Origin: Alloprevotella sp. | GTDB taxonomy: Bacteria > Bacteroidota > Bacteroidia > Bacteroidales > Bacteroidaceae | Direction of reading: 5' to 3' | DNA length: 64,000 nt | Assembly: GCA_017478625.1 (NCBI GenBank) | Contig: JAFVDF010000009.1 | Span: forward strand, 124,001-188,000 | Part shown: positions 8,487 to 19,115 of the stretch, in pieces | Numbering within the stretch: the first letter of the stretch is position 1 | How the letters are laid out: each line of letters opens with the position of its first letter | The notes under the pieces: model-generated | The model's database searches: none | The model's input: only the letters and a program-made list of their open reading frames with translations | What the model was told of the DNA's origin: nothing | Translations under genes and position numbers: made by a program

Positions 8487-10520
8487 TTAAGCCTCACCGT
8501 CACCGTCGGCAAGGTCCTCTTCTACTACCAGATTGTCAATTATGAAATTCTGACGCTCTATCGTGTTGTTACCCATATAGTAGGCCAAAAGTTCACTGAC
8601 CTTATCACTCTTATGTAGATGCACCTGCTCAAGCCGCATATCGGGTCCTATGAAATGACGGAACTCGTCGGGAGAAATCTCGCCCAATCCCTTGAAGCGA
8701 GTAATCTCCGGGTCGGGACCAAGTTCCGTAATTGCGGCCAAACGTTCCTCTTCGTTGTAACAATAACGCGTCTCATACTCAGAACGGTCGGAATGCTGGG
8801 TTTTCTTAAGTATTGCGGCACCTGCACTGCGCTCGTCTATCGATTTGACTTTTACGCCACGCGCTTTCTTCTTTTTGTTGCGTACTCGGAATAAGGGAGT
8901 CTGCAGTATATATACATGACCAGATTTTACAAGCTCTGGAAAAAATTGCAGGAAGAACGTGAGCATCAACAGCCTTATGTGCATGCCATCCACATCGGCA
9001 TCAGTGGCAATTATCACCTTGTTATAGCGCAATCCGTCTAGCCCGTCTTCTATGTTGAGCGCGCTCTGGAGCAGATAGAACTCCCTATTTGTATATACAA
9101 CCTCTTTGGTTTTTCCGAACGTATTCAGAGGCTTTCCTATCAAGGAGAAAACGGCCTGCGTGTTAGGATCGCGACTTTTTGTGATAGACCCGCTGGCCGA
9201 ATCACCCTCAGTAATGAAAATAGAAGTCTCCTCGCGCAAATCTACTCCATCATCTTCTGCCTTCGCGCCACTACGCCGTCCTTTGCTGGAATCATTGAGA
9301 TGGATACGGCAATCGCGAAGTTTCTCATTGTTAAGATTGGCTTTTTTTGCACGTTCGCGAGCCACTTTCGTTACTCCTGCTATTGCTTTTCTTTCACGTT
9401 CCGATTCCTGTATTTTCTGCAGGAGAACTTCGGCAACATCCAGATTTCGGTGCAGGAAATTATCTACCTGCTGTTTTACAAAGTCGCCTACAAATTTATT
9501 AACGCTCACTCCACTGAGCGGAAAGCTGCGTCCACGCTTATCCTTATCCGGCGCCATTACCGTAGAGCCTAATTTTATTTTTGTCTGGCTCTCAAACAAT
9601 GGCTCTATAACTCTAATGGCCACTGCGGCTACTATTCCGTTCCGGACGTCCTGTACATCAAAATTTTTTCCATAATACTCTTTTATGGCGCGAGCAATAT
9701 GCTCTTTGAAAGCACTCTGATGCGTGCCTCCCTGAGTAGTGTGCTGACCATTTACAAAGGAGTAGTATTCCTCACCATATTGCCGTGTGTGCGTGAAAGC
9801 CACTTCTATGCCCTCGCCCTTAAGATGTATGATAGGATAAAGGCCTTGCGACGTCATATTATCATTGAGCAAATCTTCCAAACCGTTGCGCGAAACGATG
9901 CGACGGCCATTGTGGAAGATAGAAAGCCCCGTATTCAAATAGGTATAATTGCGTAACTGGATATCCACAAACTCGTCGTGAAAGCGATAGTTGCGAAACA
10001 GTTCTGCATCGGGCTCAAAATAAATAAAAGTACCGTCCTCTTCGGTTGTATCGCCCGTCTCATCTCCCACAAGTACTCCACGCTCAAATCGGGCCTCTGC
10101 ATATTTCCCGTCCCTATAACTGCGAGCTATGAAAAAGGAGCTGAGAGCATTTACGGCCTTCAAACCAACGCCGTTGAGCCCGACGCTGGCCGTAAAGACG
10201 GCTGTATCGTATTTTGCACCCGTGTTAAGGCGAGACACTGCATCAACTAACGAGCCAAGGGGTATTCCTCTGCCATAATCGCGTACGCTGGCTGCACGGT
10301 TGTCCTCTATTTCTACTTCAATGCGCTTGCCAAATCCTTCGTTGAACTCATCTATACTGTTGTCGATGGTTTCTTTCAACAGAACGTATATGCCATCGTC
10401 TGAATGGGAGCCATCTCCCAAGCGACCGATATACATACCTGAGCGTGCACGTATATGCTCCATGTCGCTCAGATGGATTACTTTACTTTCGTCGTAATTC
10501 TCTATTTTGTGTAGTTCCAT
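8487..10520 (-). CDS. parE: DNA topoisomerase IV subunit B (ParE/GyrB family)
   Basis: ATPase subunit of a type IIA topoisomerase, 677 residues. The GHKL ATPase has Glu50 and Asn53-54 in KETIDNS, DYGRGIP at 81-87 and [11 protein letters not shown] at 114-124. The TOPRIM domain has EGDSASG at 438-444 and DADVDG at 507-512. No GyrB-specific tail insert is seen, and a parE next to coaD and an S41 protease is a familiar Bacteroidales order, which favours topoisomerase IV over gyrase. The partner parC is not in the window. Follows the acyltransferase-like gene by 21 bases. Confidence 0.9.
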   Translation of the reverse strand: MELHKIENYDESKVIHLSDMEHIRARSGMYIGRLGDGSHSDDGIYVLLKETIDNSIDEFNEGFGKRIEVEIEDNRAASVRDYGRGIPLGSLVDAVSRLNTGAKYDTAVFTASVGLNGVGLKAVNALSSFFIARSYRDGKYAEARFERGVLVGDETGDTTEEDGTFIYFEPDAELFRNYRFHDEFVDIQLRNYTYLNTGLSIFHNGRRIVSRNGLEDLLNDNMTSQGLYPIIHLKGEGIEVAFTHTRQYGEEYYSFVNGQHTTQGGTHQSAFKEHIARAIKEYYGKNFDVQDVRNGIVAAVAIRVIEPLFESQTKIKLGSTVMAPDKDKRGRSFPLSGVSVNKFVGDFVKQQVDNFLHRNLDVAEVLLQKIQESERERKAIAGVTKVARERAKKANLNNEKLRDCRIHLNDSSKGRRSGAKAEDDGVDLREETSIFITEGDSASGSITKSRDPNTQAVFSLIGKPLNTFGKTKEVVYTNREFYLLQSALNIEDGLDGLRYNKVIIATDADVDGMHIRLLMLTFFLQFFPELVKSGHVYILQTPLFRVRNKKKKARGVKVKSIDERSAGAAILKKTQHSDRSEYETRYCYNEEERLAAITELGPDPEITRFKGLGEISPDEFRHFIGPDMRLEQVHLHKSDKVSELLAYYMGNNTIERQNFIIDNLVVEEDLADGDGEA

Positions 10521-10541
10521 ATATGGATTGATCGGCAGGAT

Positions 10542-11678
10542 TTATTTTATAGTAGTAGTATAGCAACGGCGACGCTTATGTATTTCTTGATCGAAATATT
10601 TCCACTGATTTTGGACAGCCACATTTATTTCCAATTCCGGATTACTCTCTGCATACTTAAATCCCATCTGCTGATAGACGGGAATAAGATCCGTAAAAAG
10701 TAGCGCGTTGATTCCCTTGTCTTGGTAATCTGGCCGAACGCCAATAAGGAGAAGATCCAGCATTGGAGCATGTTTTATCTTCAAGGCCTTAAGCAGATGC
10801 CACCAACCAAAAGGAAACAGTTTGCCATGTGCCTTCTGTAAAGCGGTAGAAAGGGAGCCCATTGAAATTCCCACAGCCACGAGTTCGCCCTCCTTATCCT
10901 CTACGAGCGAAACCATTCGCAAATCGAGCAATGGAATATAGGTCTTCACATAGCCGTCTATCTGACGCTCCGTCATTTCGGAGTAGCCGAAAAGATTCGA
11001 GTAGGCCTGATTAATCAGGGCAAAGATTTTGTGTCCTAAGTGGTCGCGATAGACTTCTCTGCGCGACTTCACTTTGCGCACATGCAGGCCATATTTTTCT
11101 TGTATAATGTTCGCTATACGCTGGTGCTTTTCAGGGATTGAGTCAGGTATGAAAATTTTACGCTCCACCCAATCTATTGCTTTTTCAAAGCCCAAACGCT
11201 CCATGTGTACAGGATAGTAGGGATGATTATATATGGTAGCAATGGTAGAGAGTTGCTCAAATCCCTCGATTAGCATACCCTCTGCGTCCATATCAGTAAA
11301 GCCTAATGGTCCTTCTATAACTTCCATGCCACGCGCCTTACCCCAATCGTTGACAGTCTGCAGAAGCGCCCGGCTTACATCGAGTTCATCCACAAAATCT
11401 ATCCAGCCGAAGCGCACAGCCTTCTTCTTCCATTTCTCATTAGCCCGATGATTGATTATTGCAGCCACGCGCCCTACTATTTTTCCCTCAGACAGAGCAA
11501 GAAAATAATCGGCCTCACAAAATTCTAAAGCAGGATTTTCCGTTGGAGAGAAGGTGGAGAGCATATCTTCGTAGAGATCGGGCACAGAATACGGATTTTC
11601 TTTGTACAGTTCGTAGTTAAAACGGATAAAACGCTTCAAGTCTTTCTTCGAACTAACTTTCTGAATAGTTACTTCCAT
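10542..11678 (-). CDS. GNAT-like acyltransferase family protein, function unknown
   Basis: Cytoplasmic protein of 378 residues with two halves that each look like a GNAT fold. The C-terminal half has a recognisable acyl-CoA-binding segment, VRPDYQDKGINALL, near residue 315, followed by a QMGFKYAE strand typical of GNAT proteins. The N-terminal half includes EGPLGFTDMDAEG. Similar proteins occur widely in Bacteroidota as unnamed acetyltransferases; no substrate can be stated. First gene of the minus-strand run leading to parE, coaD and the S41 protease. Confidence 0.75.
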   Translation of the reverse strand: MEVTIQKVSSKKDLKRFIRFNYELYKENPYSVPDLYEDMLSTFSPTENPALEFCEADYFLALSEGKIVGRVAAIINHRANEKWKKKAVRFGWIDFVDELDVSRALLQTVNDWGKARGMEVIEGPLGFTDMDAEGMLIEGFEQLSTIATIYNHPYYPVHMERLGFEKAIDWVERKIFIPDSIPEKHQRIANIIQEKYGLHVRKVKSRREVYRDHLGHKIFALINQAYSNLFGYSEMTERQIDGYVKTYIPLLDLRMVSLVEDKEGELVAVGISMGSLSTALQKAHGKLFPFGWWHLLKALKIKHAPMLDLLLIGVRPDYQDKGINALLFTDLIPVYQQMGFKYAESNPELEINVAVQNQWKYFDQEIHKRRRCYTTTIK

Positions 11679-11797
11679 GTAAGATTCTATTTGATACTCG
11701 GGGGTATATAGTACCCTATACTAGAGCCAAGCACACTAAAAGTGCGCTTTAGGCGAATAAACATACAAAATTAAGAAAAAGGCTTAAATAGCCGGCC

Positions 11798-11848
11798 GAT
11801 AATGGAATTTAATTATCGAATCTTCCGGTTTTTCTGTTGCACCATTTC
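11798..11848. repeat. Possible diverged copy of the ATTATGCAATTTT intergenic repeat
   Basis: Begins GATAATGGAATTT, identical to the start of the copy at 31500, and continues with GGTTTTTCTG and CACCATTTCC in the same order and near the same spacing as that copy. It abuts the 3' end of pdxB. The alignment was made by eye. Confidence 0.4.
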
Positions 11849-12886
11849 CTAAACAGGCAAAAGGCTTTCACGACGCAACGGGTAGGAGCCACGCAGTTGC
11901 TCAAAGAGCAATGGATAAGTTTTGAATATAGCTGTATCGTAGAGTGGGTCGTAATAGCGCAATTCAGGGCAGAAAGGCTCCTCCAGCATATTGTAACGGT
12001 AAGACTCGGTAATGGCTGGTGGTTCTACAACAAAGGAAATATCACGGTCCAGCCACTTAGCCACAGCCTCGAGGGCCATCCGCGTAGCCTTAGCCTTTCC
12101 GTCAACCGAATAGCCTGCTATATGTGGTGTGGCAATATAGCAACGAGCCAACAGTTCTGCATCTATCTTTGGCTCGCCCTCCCATGTATCAACCACAGAG
12201 GCTCGGACGGTGCCATCGGACAGGGCCTGTTTAAGTAAAGCCTCGTCCACCACACCTCCGCGAGCCGCATTTATAATAACAGGACGCTTCTGAGCGCAGA
12301 GTGAAAAGAACTTTGCATCTGCCAAATGATAGGTGGCATAAATTCCCTTATGCGTCAGAGGGGTGTGAAAGGTAATTACGTCCGACTGGAGTACCAAGTC
12401 TGACAATGGCATAAAGCCCTGTTCGCCCTTGTCGGCTCTGGGAGGGTCACAAAGCAAGGTACGAACTCCCATCTGGCTCAACACTTTTTGCAACCGGCTT
12501 CCCACATTGCCCACACCTACTATGCCTACCGTTGCCATAGACAAATCCACCATCCCTATATGGGCAAGACGCAACAACGCGGTCTGCACGTACTGCACCA
12601 CGCTCATGGCATTCGATGCCGGGCAGTTGTACCACGCTATACCGGCACTGTCCAAAAATTCGGTATCTAAATGATCATATCCACTGGTCGCAGTAACTAC
12701 AAGCTTTACACTACTGCCCGACAAAAGGCTGGCATCACACCGCGTGCGGGTTCTGACTATCAGCACATCCGCTCCCTCTACATCTTTGCGCGTAATTTTT
12801 GTGCCAGGCATATAGGTACAATTCCCCAGACGCTCGGCTTGGCCTCGGATGTAAGGAATTTTATCGTCTATGAGTAGGTTAATCAT
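11849..12886 (-). CDS. pdxB: 4-phosphoerythronate dehydrogenase
   Basis: NAD-dependent D-2-hydroxyacid dehydrogenase of 345 residues. It would oxidise 4-phosphoerythronate in the DXP-dependent pyridoxal 5'-phosphate pathway. The Rossmann turn GVGNVGS is at 124-130; catalytic Arg209 (NAARGG), Glu near 238 (WEGEP) and His255 (TPHIAGYS) are present. The HIAGYS-DGKA pattern and the C-terminal dimerisation tail (residues 280-345) are PdxB-like and separate it from SerA. Last gene of a four-gene run, 17 bases after the DUF3108 gene. Other PLP genes are not in the window. Confidence 0.9.
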   Translation of the reverse strand: MINLLIDDKIPYIRGQAERLGNCTYMPGTKITRKDVEGADVLIVRTRTRCDASLLSGSSVKLVVTATSGYDHLDTEFLDSAGIAWYNCPASNAMSVVQYVQTALLRLAHIGMVDLSMATVGIVGVGNVGSRLQKVLSQMGVRTLLCDPPRADKGEQGFMPLSDLVLQSDVITFHTPLTHKGIYATYHLADAKFFSLCAQKRPVIINAARGGVVDEALLKQALSDGTVRASVVDTWEGEPKIDAELLARCYIATPHIAGYSVDGKAKATRMALEAVAKWLDRDISFVVEPPAITESYRYNMLEEPFCPELRYYDPLYDTAIFKTYPLLFEQLRGSYPLRRESLLPV

Positions 12887-12903
12887 ACAGAAAAGGCTCT
12901 TCT

Positions 12904-13731
12904 CTATTTACTTACCAATGCTGTGACGGGATGGCGTACGTTTTTCCAACCTGTCAGATAGGCCTTTGCCGTACCAAATCGTAAGTTCATATCCAAGCGG
13001 ACAGGCAAATGATTTTCGTCGTCTGTCACATAGAAGCGCACAATCTCGCTTTCTTTTCCATTCTCCGTTTCAAGATACGAAAAGACTAGGCAACGAAACT
13101 GCTGGTCAGACCCTTCCATCTTAATAGTCTCTTTTCCGCAATAAAGCAAGGTTCGCCACTCGGTGTGTCTCCCTTCTGCAAGCAGAAACTTCTGTCGGTA
13201 GCCTTTATCGTATTTAGTTGCATCAAAAGAACGGGCTCGAAGCATCATAGAGACCATGTCATACGCGCAGTAGCGACTCTCAAATTCGCCAGTTCGTGGT
13301 TCTAAATAGTCGCGCCGATAATACATCCCTACCTTACATTGGCCCTGAGGGTAGGTATAACGGACTTTTTCCTGTCTATATTGCTTGCCTTCCTTGGCAT
13401 TCTTCTCGTAATAGAGAGGATGAAGGTCTTCTGCCACATAAGAAATAAGAGTATCGCGCATTACAAAGTAATGGTCGGCCTTCTGATTAGTGCGCGTGAT
13501 GAGACGAGTACGATAAGCAGGCGTACCCTTATAGGAGGTTTTGGAAACACTCCAGGTGGCATTCCCTACCTTTATCCAAACAAATTTCCAATTAAAGTAA
13601 AGGTCAAATACAAGGGTTTCACCACTGTTGAACGCCGTATTTGACGACGCACACTGGGCTGAAGCGCGAAGACTGAATAGATTTGTCAGCGCAAAAACTA
13701 ATAGCATAAGTTGAACAAACTGTCTTTTCAT
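12904..13731 (-). CDS. DUF3108 domain-containing exported protein
   Basis: Protein of 275 residues with signal peptide about 1-25 (ends ASAQ) and one DUF3108 domain, a beta-rich fold of unknown function in the periplasm of Gram-negative bacteria. Visible family features are GETLVFDLYFNWKFVWIKVGNA at the start (a stretch of alternating hydrophobics) and the late segment with VTDDENHLPVRLD. Five bases separate it from the Ig-like lipoprotein upstream, implying cotranscription. No function is proposed. Confidence 0.85.
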   Translation of the reverse strand: MKRQFVQLMLLVFALTNLFSLRASAQCASSNTAFNSGETLVFDLYFNWKFVWIKVGNATWSVSKTSYKGTPAYRTRLITRTNQKADHYFVMRDTLISYVAEDLHPLYYEKNAKEGKQYRQEKVRYTYPQGQCKVGMYYRRDYLEPRTGEFESRYCAYDMVSMMLRARSFDATKYDKGYRQKFLLAEGRHTEWRTLLYCGKETIKMEGSDQQFRCLVFSYLETENGKESEIVRFYVTDDENHLPVRLDMNLRFGTAKAYLTGWKNVRHPVTALVSK

Positions 13732-13735
13732 GAGA

Positions 13736-15667
13736 TTAGTCTGATTTTTTCTCTTGCATTCGCTTTATATTTTTTTCGTGGCCCGTTTGTGTCTTCTGCT
13801 TTCCTTTATTTGTAAGCATTTTAGCTGGCTTTTGCCTCGTAAGAGGTCGTTCTGTCAGCGTCCATGTCTGATCAATATCCCAATTCGCCCGTACCTCTAT
13901 CTCAATCGGAAAGTAGTACATTTCCTCAGGTTGTTGCAGTGGTTCAAAACTGCCCGCAGACCAGCGTTCGTCATTATTGTGGTCAAAGAAACAACGCAGG
14001 TAGTAGGTGCCAGGAGTTACATAGAAGAAGTCTGCCCTATGATCTACGACTTTTACCTTACGCACCACGCTTGTGGCACTCTTCAAGAGTTCTACAATAG
14101 CCGTGCTGTCAGCATCCGGGATAGTCAGAAACAGGTTTCCCACCTCTTCTTCTGATGTAATATGTATGCTTTGGTTTAGCCCGGGCGTGTTTTTACCACT
14201 CAGCATCGTGGCGCAGACAGAATCCATAACGAGCATATAGTTTTGCCCCGGACGCCACTCTGCCATAATCGTGAAATCTTTGAGTGTGGACTTCAGAATC
14301 CTGTATGGTGCTGGTGCCTCAACGGAATCCTCTATGAGCGTAAGGTGTATGTGGCTCGTATCTATCTGCATAATCGGCTCCTCTGCCGAGAAAACAAGGT
14401 TTTCAATCGGTGTAATAGTATTCGAACCGTTTAATCTAAGTTTTACCACTTCGGGGGGCCGTACTTCCTTTGTAAAGTCGCCTCGTTTATGGCGACGCGC
14501 CAATTCTTTTTCCCAAGTCTTCTGTGCTTCGTCTTCAAGTTTCTTAATGCGTGCATTGCTAAGCCTAGGAACCAACTCCAACGTATCAACGCGTGTTTCG
14601 ATTGCATAAGTAGAGTCATTTGTAGCCTCGTAGGCGTAAGTGAATTGAAGCGTATCGTTAGCAGCCAGTTCTGGGTTTTTAATCCAATAGATTAGTGTAT
14701 CCCGTTGCAGGTTATAGTCCTCAATAAAAGCGTCTGTCGCGTCAAAGTTCAGCCCTGTAATTTGAGGCGATTTCTCTATTGGAGAAGAAAATACAGCCGT
14801 CATCCGTGTCGGTATATCCCGCTCAATCTTCGTCAGACCCACGAAAGAATTAGGTTGCTGGAACAAACGGAGCACTATATCGTCTGGCTTAAAATGTGTG
14901 TAATGTACAGTATTTATGCTATCATATCGCGTAGAGTCAGCCCATACTGTGTCATATCGAATGTCGGGGAAAGCAGACGGAGATATTGTTTCGGCCAAAA
15001 AAGCGCAGCGTTCTCCGCGCGTGTATTTGAAGTCGCCGTCCATATCGAATAGAGCATAAATCCTGTAGGTCCCTTCTGCCACACCTTTTATGCTGAAGCG
15101 TCCATCGTCATCCGTACGGGCCACACGATCAAATGGCCTGCTCTTGAAAACGGTATCGCTTTGCTCACTGTAAAGTCCCACCAATACGCCCTTTACAGGC
15201 TCTAAGGTTTCTGCATCTACCACATTTCCGGCCACCTCCATAGTATCTATATTCTCGCCAGTAGAGAAAAAATAGGTATAATTACCGAGCGGATTTTTTT
15301 CCGTAGCATCCGTGATGGCATCACTGAAATCTATTGTATAAGTAGTATTCTCTCGGAGCGTATCCTGAAGCTGCACGCTGATGCGACGACCGTTTATTTT
15401 GATTTCAGGCACCTCCTGCTGAGGCGGAGACACTGTCACTTTCTCCGAAACATTCTCTACGGCTATTGGTTCGGAAAATGTGATGATTATCTTCTGCTTC
15501 TTGCCTATGGAAGTAGTGCCTTGGGGCGGAGAAACGGACAATATCGTTGGAGGTGTCTCGTCGTAAGGTCCTCCATCGGGCCCCGTGCCTGGATTAGCGC
15601 AGGAAACGACGAGCAGACTTACGGAAGCGAGCCACAATAGGCTCAAAAGCGTTGATAGTCGGAACAT
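13736..15667 (-). CDS. Large lipoprotein with Ig-like (Big_5/SbsA-type) domain
   Basis: Predicted outer-membrane lipoprotein of 643 residues; lipobox VVSC with Cys23. An Ig-like Big_5 domain at about 40-135 starts with TPPTILSVSPP and contains FSEPI, the pattern of SbsA-type domains. Residues 140-215 look like a carboxypeptidase-regulatory beta domain (VAGNVVDAETLEPVKGVLVGL is a typical opening), and the rest is beta-rich. The C-terminus is basic and low in complexity. Same-strand neighbours are the GH3-family enzyme (9 bases upstream) and DUF3108 (4 bases downstream). Such proteins are common in Bacteroidota but of unknown role. Confidence 0.85.
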   Translation of the reverse strand: MFRLSTLLSLLWLASVSLLVVSCANPGTGPDGGPYDETPPTILSVSPPQGTTSIGKKQKIIITFSEPIAVENVSEKVTVSPPQQEVPEIKINGRRISVQLQDTLRENTTYTIDFSDAITDATEKNPLGNYTYFFSTGENIDTMEVAGNVVDAETLEPVKGVLVGLYSEQSDTVFKSRPFDRVARTDDDGRFSIKGVAEGTYRIYALFDMDGDFKYTRGERCAFLAETISPSAFPDIRYDTVWADSTRYDSINTVHYTHFKPDDIVLRLFQQPNSFVGLTKIERDIPTRMTAVFSSPIEKSPQITGLNFDATDAFIEDYNLQRDTLIYWIKNPELAANDTLQFTYAYEATNDSTYAIETRVDTLELVPRLSNARIKKLEDEAQKTWEKELARRHKRGDFTKEVRPPEVVKLRLNGSNTITPIENLVFSAEEPIMQIDTSHIHLTLIEDSVEAPAPYRILKSTLKDFTIMAEWRPGQNYMLVMDSVCATMLSGKNTPGLNQSIHITSEEEVGNLFLTIPDADSTAIVELLKSATSVVRKVKVVDHRADFFYVTPGTYYLRCFFDHNNDERWSAGSFEPLQQPEEMYYFPIEIEVRANWDIDQTWTLTERPLTRQKPAKMLTNKGKQKTQTGHEKNIKRMQEKKSD

Positions 15668-15676
15668 ATCTATCGG

Positions 15677-17182
15677 TTAGTTTAACTCAAGAAGTTCTTC
15701 AATAATGTGACGGTTGTTATTAAGGCGTGGAATCTTGTGCTGCCCCCCTAATTTTCCGTGCGCACTAAGCCAGTCGTCAAACAGGCCCGTACGCGCTTCT
15801 ACTATCTCCAAGGGCTGGAGCGTTATGTCTTTGTAGCGCTTCGCTTCGTAGTCAGAATTGAGCCGTTGCAGAGCCTTATCCAGAATTTGTCCGAACTCAT
15901 CCAGATTTGCGGGCTTGCGACTAAACTCTATGAGCCACTGATGACGACACTGCCCACTTCTATCCATAAATACGGGGGCTGCCGTGTATTCACTAACTAT
16001 TGCTCCGGTTTGCTCGCAGGCTTCTTTAAGGCCACGCTCCGCATTGTCTACGATAAGTTCTTCTCCAAATGCGTTGATAAAACTTTTGGTCCGACCCGTT
16101 ATCTTGAACTTATACGGATTTTTCTGCGTGAAGCGGATGGTATCGCCTATTTGATAGCGCCACAGACCTCCACTGGTTGTTATTACCATAGCGTAGTTCT
16201 TGCCGACCTCAATACCCCAGAGCGGTACAATATTCGGATGAGGGTGGCCGACCTCTTCAAGCGGGATAAACTCGTAGAAAACGCCATAGTCTATCATCAA
16301 AAGCATCGCTGGGTCAGACAAATCGCTCTGCAGACCAAAGAAACCTTCGCTCGCGTTATAGGTTTCCATATAATGCATACGGGGAGAGCGTATCAGGCTA
16401 TGGTAAAGTTCCCGATAAGGCGTGAAAGCGATACCTCCATGGAAGAAAACTTCCAATTCGGGCCAGATTTCATCCAGCGTATCCTTCTCGCTGATTTCCA
16501 GCATACGCTTAATCACAGACATCATCCAACTGGGAACTCCCGAAAGGTTGGTAACATTCTGCCGCATAGCCATACGGGCAATTTTGTCGCGCTTTTCTTC
16601 AAAATCAGGTAGCAGAGCCGTCTGCTTGTCCGGGATACGGAAAAGATTGACAAAGGGACTGACATTTTCTATCAGTATCGCACTCAAATCACCCACAAGG
16701 GAATCGGGCAGATTATAATTGGGCGCATGACTTCCTCCCAGAATCAGTGCTTTTCCTGCAAAGAGTCGGCTGGAGGGATTATTATGCAGATAGAGAGCTA
16801 CGGCGTCTGCGCCACCTGCATAATGCGTATCGCGCAGACCTTGGGCCGACACGGGTATAAACTTGCTTTTGTCGTTAGTAGTACCTGAGGATTTTGCGTA
16901 CCACTTTACGCTGTCAGGCCATAGAATATTTTTTTCGCCGTGACGCATACGCTCAATGTACCCTTTGAGGCTCTCGTAGTCGTTCAGTGGTACCAGACTG
17001 GCAAATTGCTCATAGTCGCAAAGATCTGTAATATGGCAACTGTCTGCATACTGCGTGGCGCGAGCCTGTCGCAACAACTTAGCCAGCACTTTGCGCTGAA
17101 TGTCTTCCGTCTGTGTGGCGTAACGTTCAATTTGCTTTATGCGACGCGTAAAAAAAGGGCGTACAAGGGGCGTTATATTCAT
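15677..17182 (-). CDS. GH3 family (auxin-responsive promoter type) adenylate-forming protein
   Basis: Protein of 501 residues of the ANL superfamily branch named after plant GH3 enzymes, which adenylate a carboxylic acid and join it to an amino acid. The phosphate loop is YAKSSGTTNDKSKFIP (about 98-113); a second motif GGSHAPN and the nucleotide-binding YNASEGFFG follow, then LWRYQIGDTI and KSFINAFGEEL. The bacterial substrate is unknown. A start at 17227 would add 15 residues; the ATG at 17182 (MNITPLVRPFF) matches the usual family N-terminus. First gene of the run with the Ig lipoprotein, DUF3108 and pdxB; divergent to a transporter. Confidence 0.87.
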   Translation of the reverse strand: MNITPLVRPFFTRRIKQIERYATQTEDIQRKVLAKLLRQARATQYADSCHITDLCDYEQFASLVPLNDYESLKGYIERMRHGEKNILWPDSVKWYAKSSGTTNDKSKFIPVSAQGLRDTHYAGGADAVALYLHNNPSSRLFAGKALILGGSHAPNYNLPDSLVGDLSAILIENVSPFVNLFRIPDKQTALLPDFEEKRDKIARMAMRQNVTNLSGVPSWMMSVIKRMLEISEKDTLDEIWPELEVFFHGGIAFTPYRELYHSLIRSPRMHYMETYNASEGFFGLQSDLSDPAMLLMIDYGVFYEFIPLEEVGHPHPNIVPLWGIEVGKNYAMVITTSGGLWRYQIGDTIRFTQKNPYKFKITGRTKSFINAFGEELIVDNAERGLKEACEQTGAIVSEYTAAPVFMDRSGQCRHQWLIEFSRKPANLDEFGQILDKALQRLNSDYEAKRYKDITLQPLEIVEARTGLFDDWLSAHGKLGGQHKIPRLNNNRHIIEELLELN

Positions 17183-17370
17183 GGCGTCAATCTGTTCTAT
17201 TAGGATGTAGAAGCCGTTTTGGCTCAATTGAGTCTGCGCATCTATGCTACCTGATGAGATGCGAGATTTTTCCGTTTACAAAAATATTCTCTTTGCTCAT
17301 TCAAGCCAAACCCGACAGAGAAAAACCGTTCCCCGACGACTCCTTAATTATATGAAGCACCCACTGCTGG

Positions 17371-17405
17371 TTTGTTGGCTTTTCTGCCAATATGTCGTAA
17401 CTTTG
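17371..17405 (+). promoter_or_regulatory. Promoter of the first AspT/YidE transporter gene
   Basis: TTTG at 17371-17374 and TAACTTTG (TAnnTTTG) at 17398-17405, 23 bases apart, slightly longer than the usual 19-21. It lies inside the longest open frame and 33 bases before the ATG at 17439, which supports the later start. Confidence 0.7.
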
Positions 17406-17438
17406 CAGACGCATAGAAACGACAGAAAAGAAGATGGT

Positions 17439-19112
17439 ATGAACTTATTGCATTGGATTGACAGCGAATTACTCGTCGTTCCGGCCATAAAAGCCGTTGC
17501 CGTCATTTGCTTATGCTGTGCCTGCGGACTGGCGCTTGGTAAGATTCGCTTGCGTGGCATAAGGTTAGGTGTTACTTTCGTATTCTTTGTGGGCCTCCTC
17601 TTGGGAGCATTGGGAATCAGCATAGACCATGACATGCTTATCTACGCTGAAGATTTTGGCTTGATTATTTTCGTTTACGTACTTGGCTTACAAGTAGGCC
17701 CTGGCTTTATGAGCAGTTTCCACGCAGGGGGGACGCGGTTATCCTTGCTTAGTTTAGGAGTTATTGCCATAGGTACGCTGTTTGCATTACTTCCTTTTAT
17801 CATACATCAGATGCCGTTAGGCGAGATGATGGGCGTACTCTGTGGCGCCACTACCAATACCCCTGCTCTGGCCGCAGCCCAGCAGGCGTTCACGCAAACC
17901 GGCCATCCATCCGAAGGCTTATCCTCTGCGCTGTCCTTAGCAGTTACCTATCCAATAGGTATGGTCGGAGTAATCGTTGCGCTTATTCTAATTCGTATTT
18001 TCTTAGCCAAACGACACCGCATCACTGCCGAACCGATCAACGACGAGGCCTTTATCGCATCTTTCACAGTCAGCAATCCTGCCATCTTTGAGCTGTCTAT
18101 CATAGACTGCGTCAAGCGAACACAAAGCCACTTTGTAGTGAGCCGTATCTGGCGCAAAGGACGCGTAATCCTACCACTGGGTGACACGCGCCTTGAGAAA
18201 GGCGACCGGTTGCTTATCATATCACAGGAAAAGGATATAGAGGCACTCACCACACTATTCGGACAAGTGGATGCCACCGACTGGAACAACAAAGATGTCG
18301 ATTGGAATAAATTAGACTCCAAACTTGTCAGCGAACGCATTCTTATTACAAACAGTCATATTAACGGAAAACGTCTGGGCGCCCTACATCTGCGCAATCG
18401 CTTCGGAGTAACCGTCTCGCGCGTCAAGCGCAGTGGCGTACACCTCGTAGCTACGCCCGATTTAGTGCTTCGTATGGGCGACCGCCTTACTGTTGTCGGC
18501 GAAGCCAATAGTTGCAAGCTGGTAGCCACAGAATTGGGCAACAGAATTACCGTACTCAACGAGCCAAACATGGTGACGATATTTGTCGGTATGGTACTCG
18601 GACTTTTACTTGGCTATATCCCCATAGCCTTCCCCGGTATCTCGTCGCCACTCAGACTTGGTCTGGCAGGAGGTCCCATTATTATGGGTATTCTCATCGG
18701 GGCATTCGGCCCGCGCATCCATATGGTAGCGTATGTTACCACAAGCGCAAATCTGCTCATCCGTAGTTTAGGACTCTCCACCTACCTTGCGTGCCTCGGC
18801 TTGGACGCCGGACCACAGTTTCTAGAGGTTGTAATGCGCCCCATGGCCCTTGTCTGGATTGGTTATTCCCTGCTGATTGCCATCATCCCTGTCCTGTTGT
18901 TCGCCTGGATAGCCATGCGCTGGTGCAAGTGCAGTTACGCCACTTCGGCCGGTATGCTTTGCGGTGCGATGGCTAATCCTATTGCTTTGGACTATTATAA
19001 CACAACCGTGTCCTCTGATAATGCCAACATAGCCTATGCTACGGTCTATCCACTCTCTATGTTTGTGCGGGTAATCGTGGCTCAACTGATTGTTTTGTTC
19101 TGTTTTAGTTAG
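17439..19112 (+). CDS. Putative transporter, AspT/YidE/YbjL family with two TrkA_C domains
   Basis: Inner-membrane protein of 557 residues. Two hydrophobic halves, each with several membrane segments and the AspT/YidE duplication domain, flank two soluble TrkA_C (RCK_C) domains at about 210-370. Both halves carry a GAxxNxPA-type turn: GATTNTPALAAAQ in the first and CGAMANPIALDYY in the last. AspT exchanges aspartate and alanine, but the substrate of this branch is unknown. Starts at 17244 or earlier internal ATGs are rejected because the promoter lies at 17371-17405. A related transporter is at 52430-54193. The dipeptidase gene follows after three bases. Confidence 0.88.
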   Translation: MNLLHWIDSELLVVPAIKAVAVICLCCACGLALGKIRLRGIRLGVTFVFFVGLLLGALGISIDHDMLIYAEDFGLIIFVYVLGLQVGPGFMSSFHAGGTRLSLLSLGVIAIGTLFALLPFIIHQMPLGEMMGVLCGATTNTPALAAAQQAFTQTGHPSEGLSSALSLAVTYPIGMVGVIVALILIRIFLAKRHRITAEPINDEAFIASFTVSNPAIFELSIIDCVKRTQSHFVVSRIWRKGRVILPLGDTRLEKGDRLLIISQEKDIEALTTLFGQVDATDWNNKDVDWNKLDSKLVSERILITNSHINGKRLGALHLRNRFGVTVSRVKRSGVHLVATPDLVLRMGDRLTVVGEANSCKLVATELGNRITVLNEPNMVTIFVGMVLGLLLGYIPIAFPGISSPLRLGLAGGPIIMGILIGAFGPRIHMVAYVTTSANLLIRSLGLSTYLACLGLDAGPQFLEVVMRPMALVWIGYSLLIAIIPVLLFAWIAMRWCKCSYATSAGMLCGAMANPIALDYYNTTVSSDNANIAYATVYPLSMFVRVIVAQLIVLFCFS

Positions 19113-19115
19113 CCT

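Noticed and set aside
15758-16612. 284-codon plus-strand frame
   Set aside because: Antisense to the GH3-family gene, which has all expected motifs; a shadow of its codon usage.
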